From: Burkholderia multivorans ATCC BAA-247
GTDB lineage: Bacteria; Pseudomonadota; Gammaproteobacteria; Burkholderiales; Burkholderiaceae
Direction of reading: 5' to 3'
Assembly: GCF_000959525.1 (NCBI RefSeq)
Contig: NZ_CP009831.1
Location: 1,612,001 to 1,676,000, forward strand
Length of the DNA stretch: 64,000 nt
Below, piece after piece: positions 32,960 to 44,834 of the stretch (positions are counted from its first letter, which is position 1; the number at the start of each line of letters is the position of its first letter). Under the pieces are notes generated by a model that saw only the letters and a program-made list of their open reading frames with translations, was not told where the DNA came from and searched no databases. The translations under genes and the position numbers were made by a program.

Positions 32960-34195
32960 TCAGGCAAGCGCCTTGGTCGTGTCTGCCAGGGCTTCCCTAT
33001 CCACTGCCCGGCCCTGGTTCATCCACTTGCGCGCGAGCTTCAGTTCGCGCGCGTTGTTGATGGCGACGACACCTCTCACATGCCCGTCGCCGAGGAAAAA
33101 CAGCGTTGCGCGGCGCGCGGCGAGATCGCCGCGCACGACGAGCTGCGCATCGGCCGGCAGATCGCCGAGGATCTGCAGGTTCACGTCGTACTGATCGGAC
33201 CAGAACCAGGGAATCTCGGCGTACGGTGCGCGCACGCCGAGCACCGCCTTCGCGGCCGCGATCGCCTGGTTCTGCGCATTGGCCCACGATTCGAGCCGCA
33301 CGCGCCGCTTCAGCCAGCCGTTGTGATGATTCGCGACGTCGCCGCACGCGAAGATCGCCGGGTCGCTCGTCGCGCCGAACTCGTCGACGACGATGCCGTC
33401 GTCGACGGCCAGCCCCGCGTCGCTCGCCAGCGATGCGTTCAGCGCGAGACCGATGCCGGCCACCGCGAAATCGGCGTCGATCGTCGTGCCGTCGGTGAGC
33501 GTCGCGCGCACTTTCGACGCGTCGTCCGGTTGCGCGTCGAGCGATGCGAGCGCAGCACCGAGCCGCACGTCGACGCCGTTCGCGCGATGCAGGTCGCAGA
33601 GAAAATCCGACACGATCGGCGGCACCGAGCGGCCGCACAGCCGCGGCGCGCCTTCGACGACGACCGCGTCGACGCCGAGCTTGCGCGCGGTCGCCGCGAC
33701 TTCGAGGCCGATCCAGCCGCCGCCGATCACGAGCACGCGCCGGCTCGCGCGCAGCTTCTCGCCGAGCGCGGCCGCCTCGTCGAGTGTGCGCAGGTAGTGC
33801 AGGTTCGACGTATGGACGACCGCGTCGGGCAGCCGTCGCGACGTGCCGCCGGTCGCGATCACGAGGCGGTCGTATTCGGTCTCGCGACCGCTCGCGGTCT
33901 TCACCACGCGCCGCGCGCGGTCGATCGATTCCGCGCGTTCTGGCTGCCAGGCCTCGACGTTCAGTGCGTCGAACTCGTCCGGGCGCACGACGCGCACGGT
34001 CTCGATGTCCGCGTCGCCGGCCAGCACGGCCTTCGATAACGGCGGGCGCTCGTACGGCAGATGCGGCTCGTCGGCGATCATCACGAGACGGCCCGCATAC
34101 CCTTCCGCGCGCAGCGTCTTCAGTACCCAGCCGGCCGCCTGCCCGCCGCCGATCACGACGATCGTGCGCGGCGCATCGGTGTTCGCGTCGGTCAT
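32960..34195 (-). CDS. FAD-dependent ferredoxin reductase of the Rieske oxygenase system
   Basis: A 411-residue flavoprotein that passes electrons from NAD(P)H to the Rieske ferredoxin. The FAD motif GGGQAAG is at residues 16-22, the NAD motif GGGWIG at 158-163, ATGG before the interdomain link, and ACGDVAN with the reductase C-terminal domain after it. This is the type found in class IIB/III ring-hydroxylating systems. Its ATG overlaps the stop of the dioxygenase gene (ATGA at 34192-34195). Confidence 0.92.
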   Translation of the reverse strand: MTDANTDAPRTIVVIGGGQAAGWVLKTLRAEGYAGRLVMIADEPHLPYERPPLSKAVLAGDADIETVRVVRPDEFDALNVEAWQPERAESIDRARRVVKTASGRETEYDRLVIATGGTSRRLPDAVVHTSNLHYLRTLDEAAALGEKLRASRRVLVIGGGWIGLEVAATARKLGVDAVVVEGAPRLCGRSVPPIVSDFLCDLHRANGVDVRLGAALASLDAQPDDASKVRATLTDGTTIDADFAVAGIGLALNASLASDAGLAVDDGIVVDEFGATSDPAIFACGDVANHHNGWLKRRVRLESWANAQNQAIAAAKAVLGVRAPYAEIPWFWSDQYDVNLQILGDLPADAQLVVRGDLAARRATLFFLGDGHVRGVVAINNARELKLARKWMNQGRAVDREALADTTKALA

Positions 34196-35154
34196 GATTT
34201 GCGCTCCGTCATGAACTTGCCTTCCGGCGCCTTGGCGTCCTTCTGCCGGCGCGTGTTGCCGTCGAGGCCGCCGTCGACCGCCCACTCGGCGAACACGGTC
34301 GGGCCCGGCTCGAATTCGCGCGGCTGCCAGTCGGGCGTCAGCACGTCTTCGTCCGCGTAGTACTCGATCAGGCCGCCGGCCGGATTCTGGAAATACCAGA
34401 AGTACGCCGACGACACCGGATGACGGCCGGGCCCGAGCTGCGTCTGCCACCCGCAGCGGTCGATGTGCATGCCGCCGCCGAACACTTCGTGGATGTCGCG
34501 CACGGTGAACGCGACGTGGTTCAGGCCGCGCTTGCCGTTCGGCAGCGCGAGCAGGAACAGGTCGTGATGGCCGCCGTGCGGCGCGCAGCGCATGAACGCA
34601 CCGCGGCCCGGATAGCGGTCCGAGGTCTCGAAGCCGAGCAGGTCGTGATAGAAGCGCTCCTGCTCGTCGAGGCAGTTCGTGAAGAACACGACATGCCCGA
34701 CCTCGACCGGCTCCGCGCGCGCATAGACGGGGCTCGGCTGGTCGACGCGCAGCGCCTTGCCCCATACGTTCGACGGCGAACCGGTGATGTCGAGCGCACG
34801 CTTGCGCGTGACCTCGATGCGGATCGCCATCCCGTTCGGATCGATGCAGCCGATTGCATCGTCGTGCGCGTAGTAGCCGGGCTGGCCGGCGAGCTTGCCG
34901 CGCAGCGCGTCGAGTTCCGGCTGCGTCGCGACGCCCCACGTGACCTCGCGCAGCGTCGGGCCGCTCTCGAACGCGGGCGGCAGCGCCGGATCGTCGGCCT
35001 TCACGACGCGCACCGTACAGCCGTTCATCGTCTCGAAGCGCGCGTGCGTCGCGTCATGCGCGACTTCCTTCAGTCCCCAGTCCGCGAAAAAGCGGCGGCA
35101 CGTCGCGAGGTCGTCGACGCCGTACGTGATCTGCTCGATACCCAAGATGGTCAT
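34192..35154 (-). CDS. Extradiol ring-cleavage dioxygenase, two-domain VOC type
   Basis: A 320-residue type I extradiol dioxygenase. The iron ligands are all present in the second domain: H154 (EVGHVVFF), H213 (LNHVAFTV) and E264 (LIEYYAD), at the spacing seen in catechol and dihydroxybiphenyl 2,3-dioxygenases. The first VOC domain (~1-125) is a non-metal copy. The enzyme should open a catechol-like ring by meta-cleavage. This makes the operon a true aromatic pathway and explains the alpha/beta hydrolase. It begins 18 bases after the aldehyde dehydrogenase. Confidence 0.92.
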   Translation of the reverse strand: MTILGIEQITYGVDDLATCRRFFADWGLKEVAHDATHARFETMNGCTVRVVKADDPALPPAFESGPTLREVTWGVATQPELDALRGKLAGQPGYYAHDDAIGCIDPNGMAIRIEVTRKRALDITGSPSNVWGKALRVDQPSPVYARAEPVEVGHVVFFTNCLDEQERFYHDLLGFETSDRYPGRGAFMRCAPHGGHHDLFLLALPNGKRGLNHVAFTVRDIHEVFGGGMHIDRCGWQTQLGPGRHPVSSAYFWYFQNPAGGLIEYYADEDVLTPDWQPREFEPGPTVFAEWAVDGGLDGNTRRQKDAKAPEGKFMTERKS

Positions 35155-35172
35155 TGCGTAATTCCCCTTCGC

Positions 35173-36663
35173 TCAGTTCGCCCACGGCAGCGGCGCGTCG
35201 TTCAAGCCCCAGTACAGGCTCTTCTGCTGCATGTATTCGCGGATCCCGAGGCGGCCCTTCTCGCGGCCCATCCCGCTCTCCTTCCAGCCGGAGAACGGCG
35301 TCGAGATCGAGAACAGCTTGTACGTATTGATCCACACGGTGCCCGTCTCGAGCGCGCGCGCGACGCGCCACGCACGCTTGTAGTCGCGCGTCCAGATGCC
35401 GGCCGCGAGGCCGAACACGCTGTCGTTCGCCTGCTCGATCAGCGACGCCTCGTCGTCGAACGGCATCGCCACGAGGACGGGCCCGAAGATTTCCTCCTGG
35501 CAGATGCGCGCGCGATTCGACAGGCCTTCGAGGATCGTCGGCTGATAGAAGAAACCGTTCTCGCGCCCGTCGCCGGTCGGCCGTTCGCCGCCGCAGAGCA
35601 GCCGCCCGCCCTCGTCGAGCCCGAGCGCGACGTAGCGTTCGACCGACTCGCGATGCTTCGCGGTGATCAGCGGCCCCATCTGCGTGTCGGGCCGCGCCGG
35701 ATCGCCGACGCGCAGCTTGCGCGCGCCGTCGACGAGCCGCTTCATGAACGCGTCGTACACCGAGCGCTGTACGAAGAGCCGCGAGCCCGCGATGCACGCT
35801 TCGCCCGACGAGCTGAAGATGCCGTACAGGACGCCGTTGACCGCATGATCGAGATCGGCGTCGTCGAACACGATCGTCGGCGACTTGCCGCCGAGCTCGA
35901 GCGACACCGGCATCAGCTTCTCCGCCGCAATGCGGGCGATCCCGCGACCGACCTCGGTGCCGCCCGTAAACGACACCTTCTTCACGAGCGGATGACGCAC
36001 GAGCACGTCGCCGATCACCGAGCCCTTGCCCGGCAGCACGCTGAGTACGCCCTTCGGCACGCCGGCTTCCTCGCAGATCCGCGCGAGCGCGAGCGAGGCG
36101 AGCGGCGTGACTTCGGCCGGCTTCAGCACGACGGCGTTGCCGCCCGCGAGCGCCGGCGCGAGCTTCTGCGCGTCGGACGCGATCGGCGAATTCCACGGCG
36201 TGATCGCGGCGATCACACCGATCGGCTCGTAGACGCTCATCGTCAGATAGTCGCCGCGCGACGGCGTCAGCTCTTCGTCCAGCGTTTCGAGGCACGCCGC
36301 GTAGTAGCGGAACGTATTCGCGGCGCTCGCGACCAGCACGCGCGTCTCGCCGATCGGCTTGCCGTTGTCGCGGCGCTGCAGATGCGCGAGCGCTTCATGA
36401 CGCTGCATGATCAGATCGGCGATCCGGTACAGCACGAGCGCGCGCTGATGCGGCTTGAGGCCGGCCCAGTCGGCACGGCGCCACGCGGCGTCGGCCGCGA
36501 CGATCGCGTCGGCCGCGTCTTCGGCACTGGCGGTCGACACTTCCAGGTTCAGCGACTGATCGGCCGGATAGACGCTCGCATACGGCGCGCCGCGGCCGCG
36601 CCGCCATTCGCCGCCGATCAGGATGTCGCCGTTGGGTACGAGGCTCGTATCGAATGGAGTCAT
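35173..36663 (-). CDS. NAD(P)-dependent aldehyde dehydrogenase
   Basis: A 496-residue ALDH-superfamily enzyme. The catalytic residues are visible: C290 in SSSGEACIAGSR, E256 in LELGGKSP, and the oxyanion Asn N158 in TPWNSP. FTGGTEVG is the NAD-binding loop. It resembles betaine-aldehyde, hydroxymuconic-semialdehyde and salicylaldehyde-type dehydrogenases. In this operon it may oxidise the semialdehyde formed by meta-cleavage or an aldehyde from the thiamine-diphosphate enzyme. The gap to the aspartate dehydrogenase upstream is 61 bases. Confidence 0.94.
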   Translation of the reverse strand: MTPFDTSLVPNGDILIGGEWRRGRGAPYASVYPADQSLNLEVSTASAEDAADAIVAADAAWRRADWAGLKPHQRALVLYRIADLIMQRHEALAHLQRRDNGKPIGETRVLVASAANTFRYYAACLETLDEELTPSRGDYLTMSVYEPIGVIAAITPWNSPIASDAQKLAPALAGGNAVVLKPAEVTPLASLALARICEEAGVPKGVLSVLPGKGSVIGDVLVRHPLVKKVSFTGGTEVGRGIARIAAEKLMPVSLELGGKSPTIVFDDADLDHAVNGVLYGIFSSSGEACIAGSRLFVQRSVYDAFMKRLVDGARKLRVGDPARPDTQMGPLITAKHRESVERYVALGLDEGGRLLCGGERPTGDGRENGFFYQPTILEGLSNRARICQEEIFGPVLVAMPFDDEASLIEQANDSVFGLAAGIWTRDYKRAWRVARALETGTVWINTYKLFSISTPFSGWKESGMGREKGRLGIREYMQQKSLYWGLNDAPLPWAN

Positions 36664-36724
36664 TTCACAAATCCCAGGTCTTTCGGTGCGCGCGGCGGCG
36701 CGAACGGGTCGGTCGGCCGCATCG

Positions 36725-39207
<2,483 letters not shown>

Positions 39208-39215
<8 letters not shown>

Positions 39216-40005
39216 GGCGTGCAAAGCCTCCAGAAACGTCGATATGGCTGCCCGTCGTGTAGGACGACAGATGCGTTGCGAGATAAAAAAGCGCCCAGGC
39301 GGCCTCGTCGGGCTTGCCGAAGCGGTTCAGCGGAATGTTCTTCTTGCGCGCGAGCGCGCCGGTCCAGTCTTCCCAGCTTTCGCCGGGCTGCGCCTGCGCC
39401 TCGTAGCGGCGGCGCCACTGGCCGGACTCGACGATTCCGATCAGGATCGAGTTCACGCGGATCCGCTGCGGCGCCAGTTCCGTCGCGAGCGACTTCACGA
39501 GGCTCAGCACGCCCGCGCGCGCGGACGAGGTCGCGACCATGTGCGGCTCCGGCTGCAGCGCGAGCAGCGAGTTCACGCACGTGATCGTCGGCGCAGGCGC
39601 GTCGCGCAGCATCGGCAGGAACGCGCGCGTCGGGCGGATGATGCTGAAGTACTTGAGCTCGAGCTCGTCGCGCCACGCGTCGTCGGTCGTCTCGGCGAAC
39701 GTCGACACGCGGCCCTGGCCGGCGTTGTTGACCAGCATGTCGGTGCGGCCGAAGCGGTCCGACACGGCCTGCGCGAACGCGCTCACGTCGGCTTCGTCGA
39801 GCACGTTGCAGCGCACGGCGAGCAGCGGCGCGCCCGGATACCGTTCGCCGAGCATCGTCTCGGCGCGCGCGAGACGTTCGCCGTCGCGGCCGCAAATCGC
39901 GATCGACGCGCCGGCCTGCAAGAACCGTTCGGCCGTCGCGAGGCCGATGCCGGACGAACCGCCCGTCACCACCGCGACCTGCCCGGTCAGATCGATCTGA
40001 ATCAT
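39208..40005 (-). CDS. SDR-family protein lacking the catalytic Tyr-Lys pair
   Basis: A 265-residue short-chain dehydrogenase fold. The cofactor motif TGGSSGIG is at residues 14-21, NNAG at 93-96, and S146 is in place. The usual Y-x3-K is replaced by T159 and R163 in VATSSARAG. The rest of the active-site helix (VLSLVKSLATELAP, IRVNSI) is normal. It may use other residues, bind without catalysis, or belong to a divergent SDR group. It overlaps the IclR gene by ATGA and the thiamine-diphosphate gene by eight bases. Confidence 0.9.
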
Positions 40006-40856
40006 CGGAGTCCCAAAGCCTTCAAAAACGTGTGTTCGTCGTCCGAGCGGTAATTGAGCCGCCGCGACAGTTCGGCCGCCGCGCGCCGCACCTTGTCGAT
40101 CAGCCCGTCGGCGATCAGCGTCGCGTCGATCTCCGGGCGCGGCACCGTCACCGTGATGCAGGCGACGATCTTCTGCGTGTCGTTGCGTACCGGCGCGGTG
40201 ACGACCGAAATGCCGCGCTCGAACGACGAATTGCTGATGCCGTATCCGCGCAGCGCATCCTCGCGGATCATGGTGTACAGCGCGTCGACCGTGTCCGGCG
40301 TCGCGTTCGTCATCCGCGGCAGCGTGCCTTCCGGATACAGCGCGCGCAGCTCGTCCAGCGACAGGTCGCCCATCAGCACGTGACCGTGCGTCGTCGCGTG
40401 CGCGGGCAGCCGCGTACCGACGTTCACGCGAATCGAACTGAACACGGGCGCCTCGCTCTGCGCCTTCGCAACGAACACGACGTCGCGGCCGTCGCGGATC
40501 ACGATGTGCGTCGTGAAGCCGGTCGCATCGCGCAGGCTTTCGATCACGGGCAGGCCGAGATCGGTCAGCTCGAGCGAGCTCAGATATTCGAAGCCGAGCC
40601 GCAGCACCGCGATGCCGAGCTTGTAGTTGCGGTCCTTGTCGGCGCGCTCGAGAAAGCCGAGCGATTCCAGCGTCTGCAGCAGACGGAATACGGTCGTGCG
40701 CGGAATGCCGAGCCGCTTCGACAGCTCCGGCGCTCCGAGTACCGGTTCGCGCGGCGAGAATTCGGCGAGAATCCGCAGCCCGCGCTCGAGGCCGGGCACG
40801 ACGTAGCTCGCTTCGGCCTTCGCAGGTTCGGCCGCGCTCTGCAACGGTTCGCTCAT
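40002..40856 (-). CDS. IclR-family transcriptional regulator inside the operon
   Basis: A 284-residue regulator. The winged helix at ~22-85 begins with VPGLERGLRILAEF and contains LSKRLGIPRTTVFRLLQTLE as the recognition part. The C-terminal effector domain has THIVIRDGRDVVFVAKA and ALRGYGISNSSFERGISVVTAPV, where small aromatic or keto acids bind in this family. Both ends overlap neighbours by ATGA, so its translation is tied to the catabolic enzymes. A second, very similar protein is encoded at 46454-47386. Confidence 0.93.
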   Translation of the reverse strand: MSEPLQSAAEPAKAEASYVVPGLERGLRILAEFSPREPVLGAPELSKRLGIPRTTVFRLLQTLESLGFLERADKDRNYKLGIAVLRLGFEYLSSLELTDLGLPVIESLRDATGFTTHIVIRDGRDVVFVAKAQSEAPVFSSIRVNVGTRLPAHATTHGHVLMGDLSLDELRALYPEGTLPRMTNATPDTVDALYTMIREDALRGYGISNSSFERGISVVTAPVRNDTQKIVACITVTVPRPEIDATLIADGLIDKVRRAAAELSRRLNYRSDDEHTFLKALGLR

Positions 40857-41749
40857 GCCGCCCTCCGCTCGATGTCGCACTGCCGGCAGAACGCGTCGAT
40901 CAAGGCCGAATAGACGTCGGGCGCCTCGACGTAGCCCGCGTGGCCGGCCTGCGGAATCACCTGCAGTCCGACGCCGGCGGCCGCCGCGATGCGTTCGCAC
41001 GCCGCGGGCGGCGTAATCGCGTCGTTCGCGCCCACGGCCACCGCCGTGCGGCCGCGGAACCCGGCGAGATCGGCCGCGAGATCGGCATTGGCGAGCAGAT
41101 GCGTGGCCTGCGCATAGCCGGCCGGCACGATGCGCGCCATGTTCCAGCGCACCCATGCGCGCGCGTCTTCGGTCGCGAAGCCCGACAGCATGTTGCCGCT
41201 GCGCTGCGCGGCGAGCCCGGCAGGCCCGAGTTCCGCGAGCATCGCGAGCCGCGCGTCGCGGCGCGACGCGCGCGTCTCGGCCGGCGCGCTGCCGTAACCG
41301 CCGGCCGGCGAAATCAGCAGCAGCCCCGCGATCCGCTCGGGCTTCACGCGCACCATGCCGCCCGCGACGATCGCGCCGAGCGAATGCCCGACGAGCACGC
41401 AGCGCGCGATGCCGAGCGCGTCGAGCCACGCGTCGAGCGACGCCGCATAATCGACGGCCGACGGCGATGCGCCGTGCACCGGCGTCGATGCGCCGTAGCC
41501 GGGCGCGTCCCACGCGAGCACGCGGCGCGAAGCGCCGAGCGCGTCGAGCTGGCGCACCCACGACGCGGCGCCCGAGCCGATCCCGTGCAGCAGCACGACG
41601 GGCAGCGCGGCGCCAGCCTGCTGCGCACCGGCCTCGCGATAACCGATCGTGCCCGCCGCGCCGGCGGCGCAGCGCTGCTCGGGAAACCGCTCGAGCAGCG
41701 TGGCGAACGCCGCGGTGCGGTCGCGTTCTCGTTTGTCGACGACACTCAT
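40853..41749 (-). CDS. Alpha/beta hydrolase, meta-cleavage-product hydrolase-like
   Basis: A 298-residue serine hydrolase. The oxyanion motif LLHGIGSGAASW is at ~53-64, the nucleophile is S123 in GHSLGA, and the late histidine is in QAGHAGYVEAPD. With an extradiol dioxygenase in the same operon, C-C bond hydrolysis of the ring-opened product is the simplest role. A lactonase of the 3-oxoadipate enol-lactonase type is the alternative. It starts 18 bases after the cupin gene and overlaps the IclR gene by ATGA. Confidence 0.88.
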   Translation of the reverse strand: MSVVDKRERDRTAAFATLLERFPEQRCAAGAAGTIGYREAGAQQAGAALPVVLLHGIGSGAASWVRQLDALGASRRVLAWDAPGYGASTPVHGASPSAVDYAASLDAWLDALGIARCVLVGHSLGAIVAGGMVRVKPERIAGLLLISPAGGYGSAPAETRASRRDARLAMLAELGPAGLAAQRSGNMLSGFATEDARAWVRWNMARIVPAGYAQATHLLANADLAADLAGFRGRTAVAVGANDAITPPAACERIAAAAGVGLQVIPQAGHAGYVEAPDVYSALIDAFCRQCDIERRAA

Positions 41750-41767
41750 CGCTTCATCCGCTCCGTG

Positions 41768-42295
41768 TCAGCGCTTGATCTTCGCGAGCGGCGAATCGGG
41801 CGGATACGTCGGCGTGATCGGCTTCGGCGAACCGAGCATCACGCACATCAGCGCGTCTTCCTCGCCGATGTTGATCTCCGTGCGATACACGCCGGGCGGC
41901 ACCGAAATCAGATCGCGCTCGCCGAGAATCGCTTCCCACGTTTCGCCGTCGCGCTCGCAGATCACCTTCATCTTGCCGCGCAGCACGAAGAAGATTTCCT
42001 CGACGTCGATGTGAATATGGCTCGGGCCGATGTTGCCGGCCGGGATCACCATCGTCGAGAACGTGAAGTTGCCGGCCGGCACCGTGTTCACGTCCTTCGC
42101 GACGCCCGTGCCGCCCGTGCCGACATAGCGCATCTGCGCGCGGCGATACTTCGGGTCGTAGTCGGCCTGGAACTTCAGCGCATCCCAGTCGTAGCGGCGC
42201 GTCGCATAGCGCGCGACACGCCCTTCCATCCACTCGCCGAACGTTGCGCCTTCCGGCTGATCCCACGATTTGCGTTCGATATCGGCGTCCGCCAT
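41768..42295 (-). CDS. Cupin-domain protein
   Basis: A 175-residue single-cupin protein. GPSHIHIDVEEIFFVLRG is cupin motif 1 with the H-x-H and E metal ligands, and GERDLISVPPGVYRTEINIGEE corresponds to motif 2 without its usual histidine. It may be an aromatic-ring dioxygenase or isomerase, or a binding protein. ATG 42295 has GAGGAG six bases upstream, whereas ATG 42301 lies directly on the site, so I chose the former. It lies between the SDR and hydrolase genes of the operon. Confidence 0.87.
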   Translation of the reverse strand: MADADIERKSWDQPEGATFGEWMEGRVARYATRRYDWDALKFQADYDPKYRRAQMRYVGTGGTGVAKDVNTVPAGNFTFSTMVIPAGNIGPSHIHIDVEEIFFVLRGKMKVICERDGETWEAILGERDLISVPPGVYRTEINIGEEDALMCVMLGSPKPITPTYPPDSPLAKIKR

Positions 42296-42322
42296 CGTCA
42301 TCTCCTCAAAGAGTGAAAACCA

Positions 42323-43093
42323 TCAATTCATTACGAAGCCGCCGTTGACCGGCAGCAGTTGACCGGTCACGAAGCGCGCGGCGTCGGACAGCAGGAACAG
42401 CACGGGGCCCGTCACGTCGCCCGGCACCTGCGCACGCGTGAGCGCACGGCCCTGCAGGTAATACGCGTGCCGCTCCGCGGGCACGTATGCGGTCGCCTCG
42501 ACTTCGGTGAGACCCGGCGCGATCGCATTGACCGTCACGCCGTGTGCGCCGAATTCGCGCGCCTGCGCGTGCGTCATCGCGATCACGGCGCCCTTGCTCG
42601 CCACGTAGGCGAGCAGCTTCGGCGCACCCCACAGCGCGGTATCCGAGGCGAGGTTCACGATCGCACCGCGGCCCGATTGCGCGAGGTGCGGCAGCGCGGC
42701 GTTGCTGACGAGCCAGAGGCCGCGCACGTTCACGTTCATCACCGCGTCCCATGTCGGCACGTCGAGTTCCGTCGACGCCTTGCCGCCCGAGTTCGTGATC
42801 GCCGCGTTGTTGATCAGGCCGTCGATGCCGCCGAGCGCCGTGGCGCATTGCGCGACGAATGCGTCGATGCCGGCCGCGTCGGCGAGATCGAGCGCGAAGA
42901 AATGCGCGGCATGGCCGCGCTGCGCGAGCGATGCGGCGAGCGCCCGGCCTTCGTCGACGAGCACGTCGCCGAACGCGACTTGCGCGCCCGCGTCGACGAG
43001 CGCCGTCACGAACGCGGCGCCGAGTCCGCGCGCGCCGCCCGTCACGACGACGCGCCGCCCGGCGAGCGACACGACCCGTGCGTGCTCAGCCAT
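42323..43093 (-). CDS. Short-chain dehydrogenase/reductase (canonical)
   Basis: A 256-residue NAD(P)-dependent enzyme. TGGARGLG is the cofactor loop, NNAA follows strand 4, and the catalytic Y-x3-K is present in YVASKGAV. Position directly after the Rieske oxygenase (8-base overlap) makes a cis-diol or alcohol dehydrogenase role likely: it would re-aromatise the product of the oxygenase to a catechol for the extradiol enzyme. Confidence 0.93.
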   Translation of the reverse strand: MAEHARVVSLAGRRVVVTGGARGLGAAFVTALVDAGAQVAFGDVLVDEGRALAASLAQRGHAAHFFALDLADAAGIDAFVAQCATALGGIDGLINNAAITNSGGKASTELDVPTWDAVMNVNVRGLWLVSNAALPHLAQSGRGAIVNLASDTALWGAPKLLAYVASKGAVIAMTHAQAREFGAHGVTVNAIAPGLTEVEATAYVPAERHAYYLQGRALTRAQVPGDVTGPVLFLLSDAARFVTGQLLPVNGGFVMN

Positions 43094-44156
43094 GCGCGGA
43101 CTCCGCTGCGGCCTGCGCCGCGCGATGCGCATCGAGCGCCGACAGATGTTCCTGTGCACGCTGGCGCAGCATCCGGCGCACGCGCGTGATGCCGACGTCG
43201 TGCTGATACAGATATTCGTGATCGCGCGCGTTCGGCGCGAGGCTTTCGAGGACGTAGCGGTCCTGCTCGAGCACGTCCCAGTGCAGACCTTCGAGGCGGT
43301 TGCGGTACATGAAGCGCCACACATCGCGCTGCCAGCCGACGACCTTGCGCGTGCGCCAGAAGTAGACCTGGCAGTGGTCGTCGTCGACCGGCGTCGCAAA
43401 GCCGATGATCCCGAAGTTGCCGCCGGGGCCGAACTTCTGCTTGTACGGAATCGCGAGGCGCATCCAGAGGCAGCCGGTTTCGCCGAGTTCGACCCAGTCG
43501 AAGTTCACGTCGCGCTGGCCGATCTTTTCGAACATCAGCCCCGTCTCGGTCTTGCGCACGCGCATGTCGGCCTGCTTGTCGCCTTCGGCCATCGAGTGCG
43601 ACGTCGCGTGCAGATACGCGCCGTGCATCGGATCCATCACGTTGTCGATCGCGTACTGGTAATTGCACTTCCAGTTCGACATGCAGAGGAAATGCGCGTA
43701 TTCGTCGGCGACCAGTTCGACCGGCAGATTCAGCGGTGCGGGTTCCGGATGCGCGTCGTCGCCGAACCACAGGAAGATCGCGCCGGCCTTCTCCTCGACC
43801 GGATACGACTTCACGCACTTCGTGCCTTCCAGCGGGCAGTTCGCGACCGCCGGCACCTTGTTGACCGTCCCGCTGCCGTCAACTTCGATGCCGTGATACC
43901 AGCATGCGACGCTGCCGCCGAGGTTCCAGCCGAGCGACAGACGTGCGCCGCGATGCGGGCAGCGATCTTCGAGCGCGTGGACCTTCCCGTCCTGATCGCG
44001 CCACAGCACGATCTGTTCGGACAGGCGCGTAATGCCGACCGGCGCGTTCGATACCTGCCAGCTCGGCGCGACGGGATACCAGTAGTTCTTGATGCCGCGG
44101 TCGAGATAGTCACGGACCGGGTCGTGTTGCGATGCGTGTTGTGCGGGGGACGTCAT
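43086..44156 (-). CDS. Rieske non-heme iron oxygenase, catalytic subunit
   Basis: A 356-residue oxygenase. The Rieske cluster ligands are C66-x-H68 and C85-x2-H88. The mononuclear iron site is visible as D175, H178 and H183 in MDPMHGAYLHATSH, with D171 upstream. The length and the motif place it among single-subunit (alpha-only) oxygenases such as vanillate demethylase or phthalate and carbazole-type enzymes. No beta subunit is encoded nearby. GGAG is eight bases before ATG 44156. It takes electrons from the ferredoxin two genes upstream and the FAD reductase downstream in the operon. Confidence 0.94.
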   Translation of the reverse strand: MTSPAQHASQHDPVRDYLDRGIKNYWYPVAPSWQVSNAPVGITRLSEQIVLWRDQDGKVHALEDRCPHRGARLSLGWNLGGSVACWYHGIEVDGSGTVNKVPAVANCPLEGTKCVKSYPVEEKAGAIFLWFGDDAHPEPAPLNLPVELVADEYAHFLCMSNWKCNYQYAIDNVMDPMHGAYLHATSHSMAEGDKQADMRVRKTETGLMFEKIGQRDVNFDWVELGETGCLWMRLAIPYKQKFGPGGNFGIIGFATPVDDDHCQVYFWRTRKVVGWQRDVWRFMYRNRLEGLHWDVLEQDRYVLESLAPNARDHEYLYQHDVGITRVRRMLRQRAQEHLSALDAHRAAQAAAESAHG

Positions 44157-44203
44157 CAGTGTGCTCCGGATGCGGTTGTCTGTCGGTCGCTCGGCGCGCG
44201 CGG

Positions 44204-44515
44204 TCATTCCGCGAGCGACGCCATTTCGGCGCAGAAGCGCTCGGCGGTCCACGGCGCGCCGTCGGGCATGCGAAAGCCGATCCGGTTCAGGCCCGCGACC
44301 ACGTCGTCGAGCTCGGTCGCGCCGGCCTCGAACACGCGTTCCAGTGCATCGCCGAGGTCGTTCTCGTACTGGGTGGGTTCGGCCTTGCGCGTCTGCCAGA
44401 TCCGGTTCTCGACCTGACCGGGGATCTCGATCTGCCCCTTGCCGGCGACGTTGTTCGGCTGCGGCGCCACCCACGGCTTCAGGAACGGGTTGAAGTTCAC
44501 GCTCGCTTCTTTCAT
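44204..44515 (-). CDS. Recombinase-like helix-turn-helix protein of the Rieske cluster
   Basis: A 103-residue soluble protein. The C-terminal half, ATELDDVVAGLNRIGFRMPD then GAPWTAERFCAEM, looks like the short helix-turn-helix of serine-recombinase ends (the L-N-x-x-G-x-x-x-x-x-G-x-x-W-T form). The N-terminal part is proline- and asparagine-rich. It is one base away from the ferredoxin gene and 47 from the oxygenase, so it belongs to the Rieske system or its control. No catalytic recombinase domain exists. The role is unknown; it could be a small subunit or a regulator. Confidence 0.7.
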   Translation of the reverse strand: MKEASVNFNPFLKPWVAPQPNNVAGKGQIEIPGQVENRIWQTRKAEPTQYENDLGDALERVFEAGATELDDVVAGLNRIGFRMPDGAPWTAERFCAEMASLAE

Positions 44516-44516
44516 G

Positions 44517-44834
44517 TCATTCCACCTTGATCTGGATTTCCTCGCCGGCGAGGCGTACCGCGTACTGCTTCAGTGCACGGCCGCCGGGCCCCTTCAGGCA
44601 TTCGCCCGTCCTGATGTCGAACACGGCTTCGTGCAGCGGGCATTCGACCGTGCCTTCGTCGACGAAACCCTGCGTCAGCAGCGCGTATGCATGCGGGCAC
44701 ACGTTCTCGAGCGCGTACACCTCGTCGCCGACGCGATAGATCCCGATCTCGACACCGTCGGTCCGCTTGAACTCGATCGGCGTGTCTTCCGACAGCGCGC
44801 CGGCGTGCCCGGCGCAAACCCATTGTTCAGACAT
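44517..44834 (-). CDS. Rieske-type [2Fe-2S] ferredoxin
   Basis: A 105-residue electron carrier. The cluster ligands are C46-x-H48 and C65-x2-H68 (VCPHAYALLTQG and CPLHEAVF). It should carry electrons from the FAD reductase to the oxygenase. GGAAGGG precedes ATG 44834. It is the first gene of the 14-gene operon and follows the promoter and operator region. Confidence 0.94.
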   Translation of the reverse strand: MSEQWVCAGHAGALSEDTPIEFKRTDGVEIGIYRVGDEVYALENVCPHAYALLTQGFVDEGTVECPLHEAVFDIRTGECLKGPGGRALKQYAVRLAGEEIQIKVE

